Assembly (NCBI GenBank): GCA_963978895.1
Contig: OZ022246.1
Coordinates: 20,655,677-20,719,676, forward strand
Direction: 5' to 3'
Length of the DNA stretch: 64,000 nt
DNA from: Erpobdella octoculata
Taxonomy: Eukaryota; Annelida; Clitellata; Hirudinida; Erpobdellidae
Positions 1-32,500 of the stretch are shown in pieces (position 1 is the stretch's first letter; every line of letters begins with the position of its first letter). A program made the position numbers and the translations under genes. Below the pieces are notes generated by a model. That model did not search any database. It saw only the letters and a list, made by a program, of their open reading frames with translations, and was not told where the DNA came from.

Positions 1-19002
<19,002 letters not shown>

Positions 19003-21537
19003 TTCATATCAAATTAAATGTATTCTATATAGAACCACAAATAAATGGCTGTTTCAGATGATCATTTTTAGGAAGTACTGAAATAAAAAAAGCGAAAGCG
19101 TGATGCTGGGGAAGTCCTCTCCTACGTTTTTGTTACATGAGGCGGGAGATGCTCCCACCAATTATAATCGGTTTATTCAAAAAGCGTGTTCACCAGTGTT
19201 CACTTTACCAAATTTTAAAGATCAGCACTTTTTGTAGTAAAATAACATTTTGTGGCTGCTTGTTATTTTTAAAATGTTTTTATCTTTATCATAGTGGTCC
19301 AGAATGTACATTGAATTTAGGCCTCCTTCCTTAATTGTTCTTCGTCAAGAGCTAATTAATTTTAGAATGTCATTATTTTTCAATAAGGACAAAATCACAA
19401 TGTCTAAATTAGTTATCAAATAAATAATTAAATAATAATTTTTTTGTTTTGTTTTTTGTCCCAAAGTTTCTTACCTAAACCAATATGACGGTAACAGGAA
19501 TCAACACAAATTTAGCATTTTAGGCGCAAAACTGAGAGAACTCTATACGTAACATATATCTGATACGTAAGTTGTTTGAATAATATGCTTTTGCTCATGG
19601 CCTCCCATGTTCATGAACATCACGGTCGTAGGGCAAGACGTCGTGAACGGAATGAACATTCCATAACATTCGAATGCTCTTCTTTAGTTACTGGAAAAAT
19701 TTTTGTCAAAAGTAGTATCAAACATTCATCGACAAATTCTAAAACAAAAGATTCTATGCTAATATTGAACTCTGTCTCGTAAATTACAAGCCAATACCAA
19801 AGCCTGTTATAAGGAGGAGGGAGAAGTTGAACGGATCAAACTATAACCGTCCACGAAAGTAGTAGGTATCATAGAGTAGGTCCTACTTCGGTATATTCCC
19901 TACATACTGCTATTGGAGTCTTAAAACTTATAATAAAAAACACTAGTATTGTGAACATCTTACTTTCCGTCGATTATCTCACGGCTACTTCTGTACATTA
20001 ATAGGTATTTTAAGCCAAAATAGGTAATATCTACAAAATATTGGTTTTAGTTTTGTAATTTCTAATACGTCATTTAAATTTTTATTTATATTCCAATATT
20101 CATGAATAAAAATGAATAGAATACGCAGAACCGCCCGTGTCACCGGACCGTGTGGATAATTTTACCATCGCCACTTACACTGTCGCTGAGTTATTTTGTT
20201 TTCTTTAATTGCCACGTAATCGTATACTTCTGTTTTCGTTTTAAGCCAATTTTGTACACAAAGAGAAACTATCTATCTTTTATTTATTTAAACTTGTGGT
20301 GTTTAAAAAATTGATTTTAAAACTTCTGTGACGATTGATTTTTGCTTTCTAAAAATAGTGCTCAATCTTAAGCTAATCTTATTGTTTAAAAACTGGCTTT
20401 TTTGTTGCGCTGCTAAGCCTTATAGTCTGGTAGATTTAGCTTTTGGTTCGGAAATTTTAATAGACAAGCCAAAATGTACATTAAACTATAGTATTTGTTA
20501 TAAATAAGAGCTGGAAAGAGATACCAGACACAGATCGGTCCCTAAAAAAAGTTATTAGCAAAAGAAGTTGCTCAAAACTCGCGAATCTGTTTTATTTACG
20601 CCAACCAATCAAAAGCCAGCTTTTTCTATTTCTACGTAAAAAGTGACGCTTAATTTACAAATTATCTCCACGAAATTTAAACTTTTTACGCTCAAATGCT
20701 CATAAAACAGTTTAGTTATTTATTTCTATGTTCTACATTCTACAACATATTCTCTATTGAATGGTATAGAAATTGGCTTGTCTATTAAAATTTCCCATGT
20801 TGCCTTGAAAAACTGCTAGATCTACCAGTCTATTATAGCTTACACCGAGGCAATACCATATATATAGAATAGAATATATATATGGGCAATACCTACAGTC
20901 CTGCTAACAGAAGCGCTGCGTCGCTGAGTACAGGGGCGGATACAGGATTAGTTAAAGGGGGGGGTCCAAATACGGGTTGGGAAGGAAAATTTTGTTCCAT
21001 TCTAGTTTTAGATTTTTAGGTTTTGACATATACTTTTGATTAAGATCTATTAATTACAAAAATCAAATTTTTGTTACAGTTTTCAGCAGACTAGTATCAA
21101 GAGTGGGTTAAATTTACTACCATTTTTTTAGCGAAATCTACAATCAGCGGCGGATGCAGAGAACCAGGAGGCTTGGTCCCACTTAGCGGTTTTAACACAA
21201 TTTTTGAAATTTATTTTTTACTTAGTTTGCAACTTCATTCTGTTTGTCTTTATCCTACGGCCTTATCTTTGCTATCTCTCAAGTCTCACCATCAAAAGTT
21301 CTGATATTTGTCAGATATTTAAACATTTCGGCCTTTTAAACCAATTTAATGAAAAATATATTTCAAATAATATTTAAAAATAGATGTCTTGTGTTGATAT
21401 TGCTCCAGAGAGAAAAAATACAGAAGAAAAGTAAGAGAGAAAGAAAAAGAGAAAAAGTTACAAAACTCTTCGTTTTATATCGAAGGGACTTCAGCGCATT
21501 TTTGGCTAACGCATTAAGATGCTTATTTATAAGTACA
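19003..21537. other. Intergenic stretch upstream of gene A
   Basis: No supportable gene. It contains the retroposed repeat at 19786. There is also a short AT palindrome near 20860 and two hAT-end-like motifs (CAGGGGCGGATACAGG near 20932 and CAGCGGCGGATGCAGAG near 21145). Short open frames here lack family resemblance. The gene A promoter should lie just upstream of 19002, but no motif is distinctive. Confidence 0.6.
19786..19930 (+). repeat. Second copy of the retroposed repeat seen at 7862
   Basis: Diverged copy of the same sequence without the long poly(A) tail. It shares CAAGCC, AAAGCCTG, AGGAGGAGGGA, CCACGA and GTCTTAAAAC in order with 7862-7985. It lies in the intergenic region upstream of gene A. 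Confidence 0.5.
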
Positions 21538-22757
<1,220 letters not shown>

Positions 22758-23549
22758 TGTGGTTTCGTTTATTTATCAATTAACACGTGCAAAATCAAAC
22801 TCCCATAAATGACCAACAAATGTAAACAAGTTAGAATTAGTCATGTGAATAAGTTATGTATAATTGATGAAAAGATGTTGTGAAAAAATGGTGAAAATCT
22901 CATTGAAAATATTAATATTATCGATCATTCCCCCTTAAATTTCAAATTTCTTCTTTGGACACCAATTCTTTAAATTTTATATGAGCGAGCATGATATTTT
23001 TAATTTTTTATGATATATGTGTAATCCTTAGGTTTAATTCGGTACAATGGATATATTTTTATCGCCATAATTTTAAGTTCTTATTTATCATTATTTTGAA
23101 AAATGTGTTTGAGTACTTTACGGTACAAGCCACCCCCTGGCACTCCCTGGTCATGCTCCTTAACTGCACCAAATTTCAAATAAATTGGTCGAGTAGTTTT
23201 TCAGTCTATAGGAAGCAAAGAAACCGTGGTTGTCTTTTATTTATATAGACTTCAGCTGACAGTTTTAATTTTCTCTCACCAGGTGGTGCACACAGAAACC
23301 CAAAAATTTCCATTCGTCAGATAGGTCAAGGTCAAGGCAAGGACTGTACGCTTTGTTGACTTAAACAGGTACAATTATACCATAGCAACCCACAAGCAAT
23401 AGCTAAGAAATGTGCATGTAAAACATACAGGAAAAGTAAAATGGATAGTAATAATCTCTATAATTCAATTAATAAGAGTGATGAAACTAAATTATTCCTA
23501 CCATTAAGCTAAAACTGAGTCTTTTCACTCGAGGTTGATTTTCTGAACG
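22758..23549. other. Intergenic stretch upstream of gene B
   Basis: AT-rich DNA with no gene I can support. A gene B promoter and possible upstream non-coding exon are expected here, but no recognisable element stands out. Confidence 0.5.
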
Positions 23550-25641
23550 ATGGGTACTGAAATGAATACTCAACACAATTTTATTTATTCCGGAAGTTTT
23601 TATTGTAATAATTTCAAGACTAGTGATAAGTCGGAAAAAAATAAAAAATGTGAAAATGTTGATCAACATGGCTCTGTTGATAAAGAACATTATTCTGACC
23701 AATGTTCTTCAATTGCATCCGTTAGCAGTTTAGATGGAGGTGATGATGCTTTTCTACATTTTGCAAATTTGAAAAAGATTAAATCAGTTCAAGTGAACAA
23801 TATTGAACACACACATTCTTTAGAAAACCTTATAAAGTTAAAAAATTTAGCTGAATCCATATCGAATTTTAAATTTTTATTGGATTTTAATGCAGTCTGT
23901 GATTCGTTCGTAGCGCCATCGTCAAGAAAAAGTAGAAACGTTTTAAGAAATATAATTCTCAGTTCTGACCAAAGAATTCCACTCGATATATTAGAATTCA
24001 AAATTAGAGTGATGTACCGAACGTGCAGACACGATTCTTTGCAAAACAAAAACTTGCTGGTCTATTTGTTGAAAACTCGCATCCTATATAAGACGAATAA
24101 CTTCGAGGAAGCTTTGAAACTTGCAAATAAATGCCATAAGGCTGCTTCAGAGCCTGTTCATGAAAGTGTAAGTGTATGACTTATGGCTTATCAGTTTAAA
24201 CGTTTTTCAAACTATCGTTTCTATATTTTTTACTTTAATTCTACTTTTGTAGATCATTTTTTGCAAAGAATTATTATTTGCAATAAAATTTCAAATTGAT
24301 CGAAATAAAAACACAGTTACATCACTGAGTGAAACCATTCGGAATGTTTGTCGAAATGAATCAGGACAAATTAAAACAGAGATACCATCGTTACCTCTGC
24401 ATGGTTTTAGTCAAAGTGAAATGGTTCCGCAAAAAGCAGAAACGAGTTTTAGTGGCATTGGCAAAAAATTATTGAAAGAAAAAAAGGATAAGAAAATGAA
24501 TTCTAATGACATAAAAATTGAAATGAAAAAATGTAAGTTTTGTAAAGTAGAAATTGGGAATAGAGAAGACATTTGGCAGCAACACGTGAACGGAAAAAAG
24601 CACAAAAGTTTGGTTTTGGAAAAACAAAACAAACGTAAAGAGAATAAAAAAATTGGTATTCCAGATGTAAATTTGTGTAATAATGAGACTAATAACATAG
24701 ACAAAATTGAAACCCGTATTACAACCGGAGAAGAAAATAAATTGAAAAATCCTAAATTACGTGAAATAGAAATCGAGAACAGAGAAGACAATACACAAGA
24801 ACGTGTGAACGGAAAGAAAACTAAAAGGCTTGGAATGGGAAAACCCAACAAACGTAAACAAACAAAAAATTGTGTCCAGATTAAATTAAAGGTTGAGGTT
24901 CAAACTGAGATCAGTAGCTCTATGAGTGGTGACGAAGATATCAGCCAAAACGCTGTTTTTGAGACGGAAGAGGAAAATGATGCAGAAGTTGCTGCCGTAC
25001 ATGAAGATCACACAATAAAAATAAATTCAGACCAACACAAAAGTGACGAAGAAACAGATAACAATTCTCAAAATATCATTCTCACTTCTCAGCTAGAATT
25101 TCCACTTGATATTTCAAAATACAACATACTATTAATGTGCTCAGTGTGTAAAGTCAATCCCCACCAAAATCACCCGTGCATAAAGAACATTTTAGGAGTT
25201 AAAAATAAAAAATTAAATTCCTGGATTGCCATTCGAGAAAGAAAATCTCACTCATACTTTAACGGATCTTACCAAATTTGTAAAAACGCAAAGTTTTGTC
25301 GTGAAAGTTCGACGTGCACGTATGCTCATTCGGAAGAGGAACGACTGTTGTGGTGCGCCGAGAAGGATGACACGTTTTCCATACGAGAGTTTATTGAGAA
25401 ACGCCAAGTGGAGATGCTAGATATGCAGTTGTTACAAAACAGTAAAATGAAGAATGCAGAAACTGAAATTTTAAAAACTCATGGCTCCGAAAAGTCTTCG
25501 GTTTCTTGTTTTGATGATAACAACTTCCAAGACTTGAAACTACATAGCTGTGATGGTGAAATTACAGACAACTTTTCTAAGTTTCAACCTGATGTTTCAT
25601 TAGACGACAGGTTAAAAACTTACTTGGCAAATTTAAGCTAG
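23550..25641 (+). other. Gene B N-terminal TPR/zinc-finger part (possibly a separate or truncated transcript)
   Basis: Exon 1 (206 codons) joins two pieces that lie in the opposite order in gene A. First comes a Ser/Asp linker with a broken zinc module (IPLDILEFKIRVMYRTC), then a TPR-like helix pair matching gene A exon 10678-10814 (RILYKTNNFEEALKLANKC). After an 85-nt intron the second exon carries a U1-type finger almost identical to that of gene A and one complete module ending in CTYAHSEEER. The reading frame closes with TAG at 25639-25641, where gene A continues with more modules. If the frame ends there, this is a separate short protein of 669 aa. If the phase-compatible donor ATG|gtgaaa at 25555 is used, it joins the downstream helicase exons. 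Confidence 0.6.
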
Positions 25642-26271
25642 CTGGCTTTATATCTGTTATTGATGTTATGTGTTAAATATATGAAGGCGTTCATTATATA
25701 ACAAAGATATTTGTTTTGAAATCTTCAGTGAAACTACAGCTTCTGTTGTTGATAAATACAAAACAAAACATATTGATGAAATTACAAACGATCCAGTATT
25801 CACACAGCCATTGAATAAAAACAACTATATCAATAAAATGCACTGTCTTTTAGACCTTGAAGAGAGGGCACGGACCGAAATTATTTCAAAGTAAGTTTCA
25901 TTATATAGTTGCATTATTAGATTTAAATGTGCTTTTGCAAAATGTTTCATACTCTTGAGTGTTGCGACAAGTACTAGAATGATGAAGTCACACCTAGGTA
26001 GGCAAAAGAGTCCGAACCGCTACGGCAATACGAATCCCGCATAGTGAGTCATAATCTATGTCCTGTATAACCATTTTCTTTTGGTTATAATTATTATCTA
26101 TATATATAAAAATGAATGTTTGTATGTTAATGGCGTTTATGCATTGCTACACCATTCATCCGATCGTAATGAAATTTTCATACAACCTTGAGAGTCAAGG
26201 GGAATCAAATATAAAAAAAAATTTGAAATCCGTCACAAAATGAGCGGAGCGGAGCGGGTGAGCAAGCGGGA

Positions 26272-26336
<65 letters not shown>

Positions 26337-26475
26337 ATAAAGTACAAAACTATTTCCTTTAAAACATCGTCATATATTGAAAATTGGCTGAAAAAATACA
26401 ATTTCAAATTTCAAATCTTTCTATCGAATTAATTATGCCACCTAAACGAAAAGCTATTGATTCCACAGTTTATTC

Positions 26476-26523
<48 letters not shown>

Positions 26524-29500
26524 TGTTTGTGGGTTAGTTTGTCTATTATAGAAACGGGAAATCGACCCGGAACGGACAGCGAGCGGGAACGGAAAAGCAA
26601 GCGTGAGCGGGAATGGGAGAGCAAACGTGAGCGGGAACGGGACAGCGACCGGGAACGGGAAAACGACCAGGAGCGGGAAAGCGACCGAGAGCGGGAAAGT
26701 GACCGGGAGCGGGAAAGTGACCGGGAGCGGGAAAGCGACCAGGAGCGGGAAAGCGACCGGGAGCGGGAAAGCGACCGGCAGCGGGAAAACGACCGAAAAC
26801 GGGAAAGCGAACAGGAGTGGGAAAGCAGGAGGTGGGAAAGGAAACGGGAGAGAAAGAGACAAACATTAGAAAAACCTCTAAAAAAAACCCGGGCAACGCC
26901 GGGTATCTCCGCTAGTAATATTATATAATTATAATAATAATTATAATATAATATTACTTATATTAATTAATATTAATTATATTAATTATAATATAATATT
27001 ACTATAATTATAATAATAATTAATAATAATTATAATGGTTATAATATAGCACAGTTACAAGCGTTTACAAGGTTGCTGATCAGTAAGTATTTCATTCAAA
27101 TGTACCCAAGGAGGCTGTCCATAAAAGATATACTATTTTTCAATTAATATTTATGCATTTTTTTAAAATTACATTCCAATCGGTTTATTTTTAAAAAAAA
27201 CTTTAAATAAACATTTTTGTCTAGTTTTCGGGTTTATTTTCCTCAGCAGCCAACCGGCTAAATTGTATTATTAAGGTCGTTTTAGAGACAATTATACTCT
27301 AAGACAGAAAATAACTTAGGGTGTAAAAAATTAAAACATACAAAAGGCGCTGATAATTGACAATATTTGTATATCTAAGTTATACATAAAAGTTAAACTA
27401 AAGTTAAGTTATAAGTTGATAACTACTAACAGAATAACTTTACATTTATAAATTTTAATATAAAGAAATCTTGTTTAAGGTGCAACTTGAAGACCACTCT
27501 CAAATTTACAGATAATATTCCACTTGCTCATGGAGGTTTACTGAGAGCTGAAAACGAAGAATTTTTTGCAAAAATTCATTTAACTGATTCGTCGCTTAAT
27601 GGTAAGCAAGACATTTTTTCAAATTCCTAATTACGAAAAAAAATCTATAAGTCACTTGATAATATGATAAAAAAATTTACTTTTCAAGGTTCACTGATTT
27701 TGAGGTGTGTTAATAGTGTTCGGTTTTGTCCTGGTGATTCAAAGGATCAACAATTTTGTGAAGCATCTGTTATTAAAATTGAAGATCTGAATAAAAAGGT
27801 GGCGTTTGGTAAAAGCCTATTCATTCAAGTGAATAAAGAGTAAGAAAAACTAAATTGTTCTTATCTTAGATTAGTCAAAAGTGCATTTCTATTTATAGTT
27901 GAACCCATCTTTCTTGTAGAAGTTGCAGAAATTTGAAACTGGAAATAAGTACGCCAATTACGGCTCATGTTCTGTTCCAGATCAACCAGAACACCTTTCG
28001 CAGAATGCATCATGTACTCGATGAGCTGAACGAATCTGACCTTATGAGGTTTCTTTTTCCAAAATTGGAGACGACTGGCCTGCCGGTTCAAGTTGCTGAT
28101 GAGCCTTTGTTTAGGTTAGTCGAGAGAGGAAAACAATCAAATCTTATTATGAAGAGACTGTAATTTGAAAAACCAACGAAGCTTAAGCTGTAGTTGTCAA
28201 CCGTATAGTATAGACATTAAATTTCGTTCTTGTATTAGCATACTATTGACTTGTTATGCTGCATGGTTTACTGCGCTCGGTCATTCGGTCAGCAAAAAGA
28301 TACTTGCACAAAAGTTTGCTGATATATAACAAATAAGTTGACTTATCATATGACTAGCCAAAATGATGGATTTTTACAATATCAACATATAATATTACCA
28401 GTGTAGAAATGTCAAAATAGTAATAGTAATATGCTAAGGATAATTAGTTTAATGGAGCAACACAGAAGCGGCAATTCAGCGAAACCTTGGGGGACAATGA
28501 TTTTTTAAATTCAACCTATAGAATCTTCAAACTCAAATGACCATGCCAATATACACTAGTATGGTGAATTTACATGTAAAACATCATATTAATTAAAACA
28601 AAACAGTATTCAAAAATGTTAAGTTTTATTTAATAGTGAACGCAGACAAAAAACGTTTAAATTTTGAATGTAACAAAGGGTATCTTAAAGATTAAAAAAT
28701 ATTAGCAGAGGTATATGATATAACTATGTATAAAAAATACTACGTTTATCAACTAATCGGGAGAAAAATGTATGAGCGGGAACGGGAATGCGACCGGGAA
28801 CGGGAATGCGACCGGGAACGGGAAAGCGACCGGGAGCTGAAAAGCGACTGAGAGCGGAAAAGCGACTGGGAGCGGAAAAGCGACCGGGAGCGGAAAAGTG
28901 ACCGGGAGCGGGAAAGCAAGCGGGAGTGGGAAAGCAAGCGGGGAAAGAAACGGGAGCGAGAGAAACAAACAAACATAAGAAAAACCTCTAAGTAACATTT
29001 AAGTTATTGTTTATTGTAACTTTTAATTCACAGATGCCCTGATTTGAATGATAGGCAAAATGAAATTTTGGCCTACGTATCTAAGCAGGGTGTTGCAAAC
29101 TTACCTCCACTGGTAGTTTTTGGTCCTTTTGGAACTGGAAAAACTGAAACCATTGCAAGGGCTTCTCTTCTAATAGCTGCTCATCGGAAGACAGCAAAAG
29201 TTTTGATTTGTACAAAATCCAATATGTGAGACTTTTGAATTGTTTTAAAATTTGTAACGATAATTTGATAGAAGATTTAGTAGTAGTATTATAAGATTTA
29301 ATATTATAATTACTTTTTTACACAGAACTGCTGATGAATATTTCAAAAGACATTTCAGTAAACAGGATGATTTAGCAGTATTGAGAGTATACAACAAAGA
29401 GAGGAAATTGGCCACAGTAGATCATGAGATAAGAAATTTTTGTCTCATTCAACCAGATGGTCTAGAACTTGCTACACCTACAAAAGAAAATATTCAAAAT

Positions 29501-32500
29501 TTCCAAATTGTTGTCACCACTTTAGAAACATCATTCGACTTCCTAAGTTTGAACATTCCAAAATTTTCTTACATTTTCATTGACGAAGCAGGACAGGATC
29601 TTGAAAGCAGAATGATCATTCCCCTGCATTTGGCTGATGAGAAGACATGCATAGTACTTGCTGGAGACCACAAGCAGTTGGGAGAAGAGATATTCAGTGT
29701 AGAAGCAAAAAAGCACAATTTTGGATCCTCTCTTATCGAAAGACTCATTGAAAATTACAGATGTGCAAACACCCATGTAAAATTACCAGTCATATTTTTG
29801 AACCAAAATTATAAAAATCATCCAAAAATTATGTCCTTTATATCAAAAATTTTCTATGGAGAGGAGCATGATATAAAATTTCTACAGACTAACGAAGTTT
29901 GCAAATTTAATCCTCTGGAATTTTATGCTGTGACGGGAACTGAAACATTTAATGAAAAAACTTCAAGCTTGAGTAATGACCCCGAAGTTGAAGAAGTTGT
30001 TGACAGGGTTTCATATCTTTATGATAACTGGCCAGAAGATGAATGGGGTCCAAAAAATGCAAAAGAAATATTGGTCACATCTCCTTATATGGATCAGGTA
30101 TTATACATTTCAATTAATGCCTAGTTTGTGCTATTTAAGAATGTCAGTTTTTAAATCTGATATTTCAGATAAAACATATTCAAAAAGCAATGAAAAAGAA
30201 GTCTCCATATCTGAGAGAGGTAACAATTATCAGAGTGCAGAATGTCTCAGGTTTGTATTTTTATCTGTTTGTGTTTTAATTGTATTGAATAAGCTGTGAA
30301 TTTAATTTTTCAATTGTAGGAATGGAATTTAGAGCAGTTTTCATAAGTACTGTAAGATGTCTTTCAAACGCTAAAGAAGTTGAACAACTAAATGATCTGA
30401 AAATAAAAGATGATTTCCTGTCTCAAACAAAACTGTTGAATTCTGCTTTTTCCAGGGCCAAATCACAGCTGGTGGTTATTGGAGATCCAGCAACCCTCTG
30501 TTCCATTGGGAAATGTTCTAAAATTTGGATTGAATACCTAATAACATGTGAAAAAGATAAATCTCTTTTCCCGCCCAATGTCACGGTTGACCAAATTAAA
30601 GAAGAGTGTCAATCATTGAAGGAAATGTTTTTTGACATATTTTCTGAAGATGAATCATGTTTTGAAATTGTTGAAAATTATGATGATGAGGATTTAGAAT
30701 GTGGTTTTAGTATTGAGCCCGATGAGATCATTAGACAGCTGGTTGAAAAAGATCTTGATGACGGAAACCTTGGAACTTGCACTCCTAAGATTACCATAAA
30801 TGACGTTGCTTTGCCAGAACAAAATGATTCTGTTTCTTTTGATTTCAAATACAAAGAAACTCCACATGAACCGTTGACATTGATGGATTTGAACCAATTG
30901 CTTGAAAACCAACCTCTTGATTATCTTAAATGTCGCCTTCAAAAAAGAACATACACATTTTTGGCAATCCCGCTTGGCTCCAGCAGCTCAGGCAATGTTA
31001 TTACTATTGCCACTCGCAAGCTATGCAACACGGCACTAGACAAGGATGAAGTTGTCGTGAGAATTATTAATACCGAAGAAAAAAATGTGTCGAACAAAAA
31101 GCTTTATGGAGAAGTGGTTGGAATTTTGAAGCGTAATGTAAACTTGAAACATAAAATTTTTAGTTGCTTTATAGAAGAAGGGAATCCTGGGGTTATGATA
31201 CCTATAAACAGAGAAATACCAAAGATGCAGATTATTCAAAAAGATGGTGATGACAAAAATAAAGCTGACATTGTAAGAATTTACAGTTTTAAAAATAAAA
31301 AAATCACCTTCATAAGAAATGACAAAATCAATTGGCTTGATCCATTTATCAAGCTTTATGCTGTGATGTTTTTGAAATGGGAAAAAAGATATAATTATCC
31401 ACTTGGTGTAGTTGTAGGCGTTGAAAAACCTGGAAAAAATCTGAAAGATATAACTAAAATATTGAAGCGTGAATACGATATTCCTAAGAATTTTTTGCAA
31501 AATATAAATATTCGCAAATGTTGCTCCAGCAATATTCAAGATAGAACAGATTGCAGAAACATGCTGGTATTCACCATTGATTCTGAAGATACAAGAGATT
31601 TAGATGATGCAATAGGATTCGTCAAAATTTCTGAAAAAGAATATCAAATTTCAGTGCATATATCGGATGTTTCATTCTATGTCAAACCAGGTGATTCAGT
31701 TGACAAAGAAGCTAAAGAAAGAGGCACATCATTTTACCCTGCCTCGGAACAACCAATCAATATGCTGCCAGAGAACCTCAGTACAGATTTGTGCAGCTTG
31801 AAGGAGGGCTCAGAAAGATTGGCCATAACTGTTTTTATTCACATAGATAAATTTGGAAATATTATGAAAAAAAAAACAAAAATTCAAAAAACAATATTAA
31901 AATCAAATTTCAGATTGACTTATTCTCAGGCTGAAGAAGAAATATGGAGTGATTCTATTTTCTGTTCAAGTTTTTCTCCTGAATTGGCATTTGCTTTGAA
32001 AAAGCTTCACAAATTTACAAATGTATGGAGAACTGAAAGGCTCGGTTCTGATGGCTGGAAGTGGGATACAGACGTATTTTCTATGGATGGTCCTAGTGCC
32101 AGAAAAGTCATTGAAGAACTCATGATTCAAGCAAATAGATTTGTTGCTGAGTACTTGCTTGCTCATTTTCCAAATATCACGCCAATGAGGATTCAACTCC
32201 CTCCAAATGAAGATGAACTTGTGAAATGGAAAAATCAATTTGCTAATATAATTCCACTTTCTTTTGGAATGAGAAAAAACTGTAAAATGTTTCCAAAAGT
32301 CTGTCGATGTGAAGGATTTTGTACTTGTATTGGAATTGAAGAAAATAGAAATATTGACATATTATTCCCTAAAAGGTTATGGACAGAGATTTCAATAGCA
32401 TTAGAAGAAAACAATGAAAAACTTTTGCAAATGCTCGTCATGGATCCTTCGAAGTATCCGCAAATGCTTGTTGCTCTGCACGGTTTGCAAATTATTCAAG

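Noticed and set aside
19576..19782. 68-codon frame with His/Arg-rich start
   Set aside because: No homology or splice context. It lies in repeat-rich intergenic DNA.
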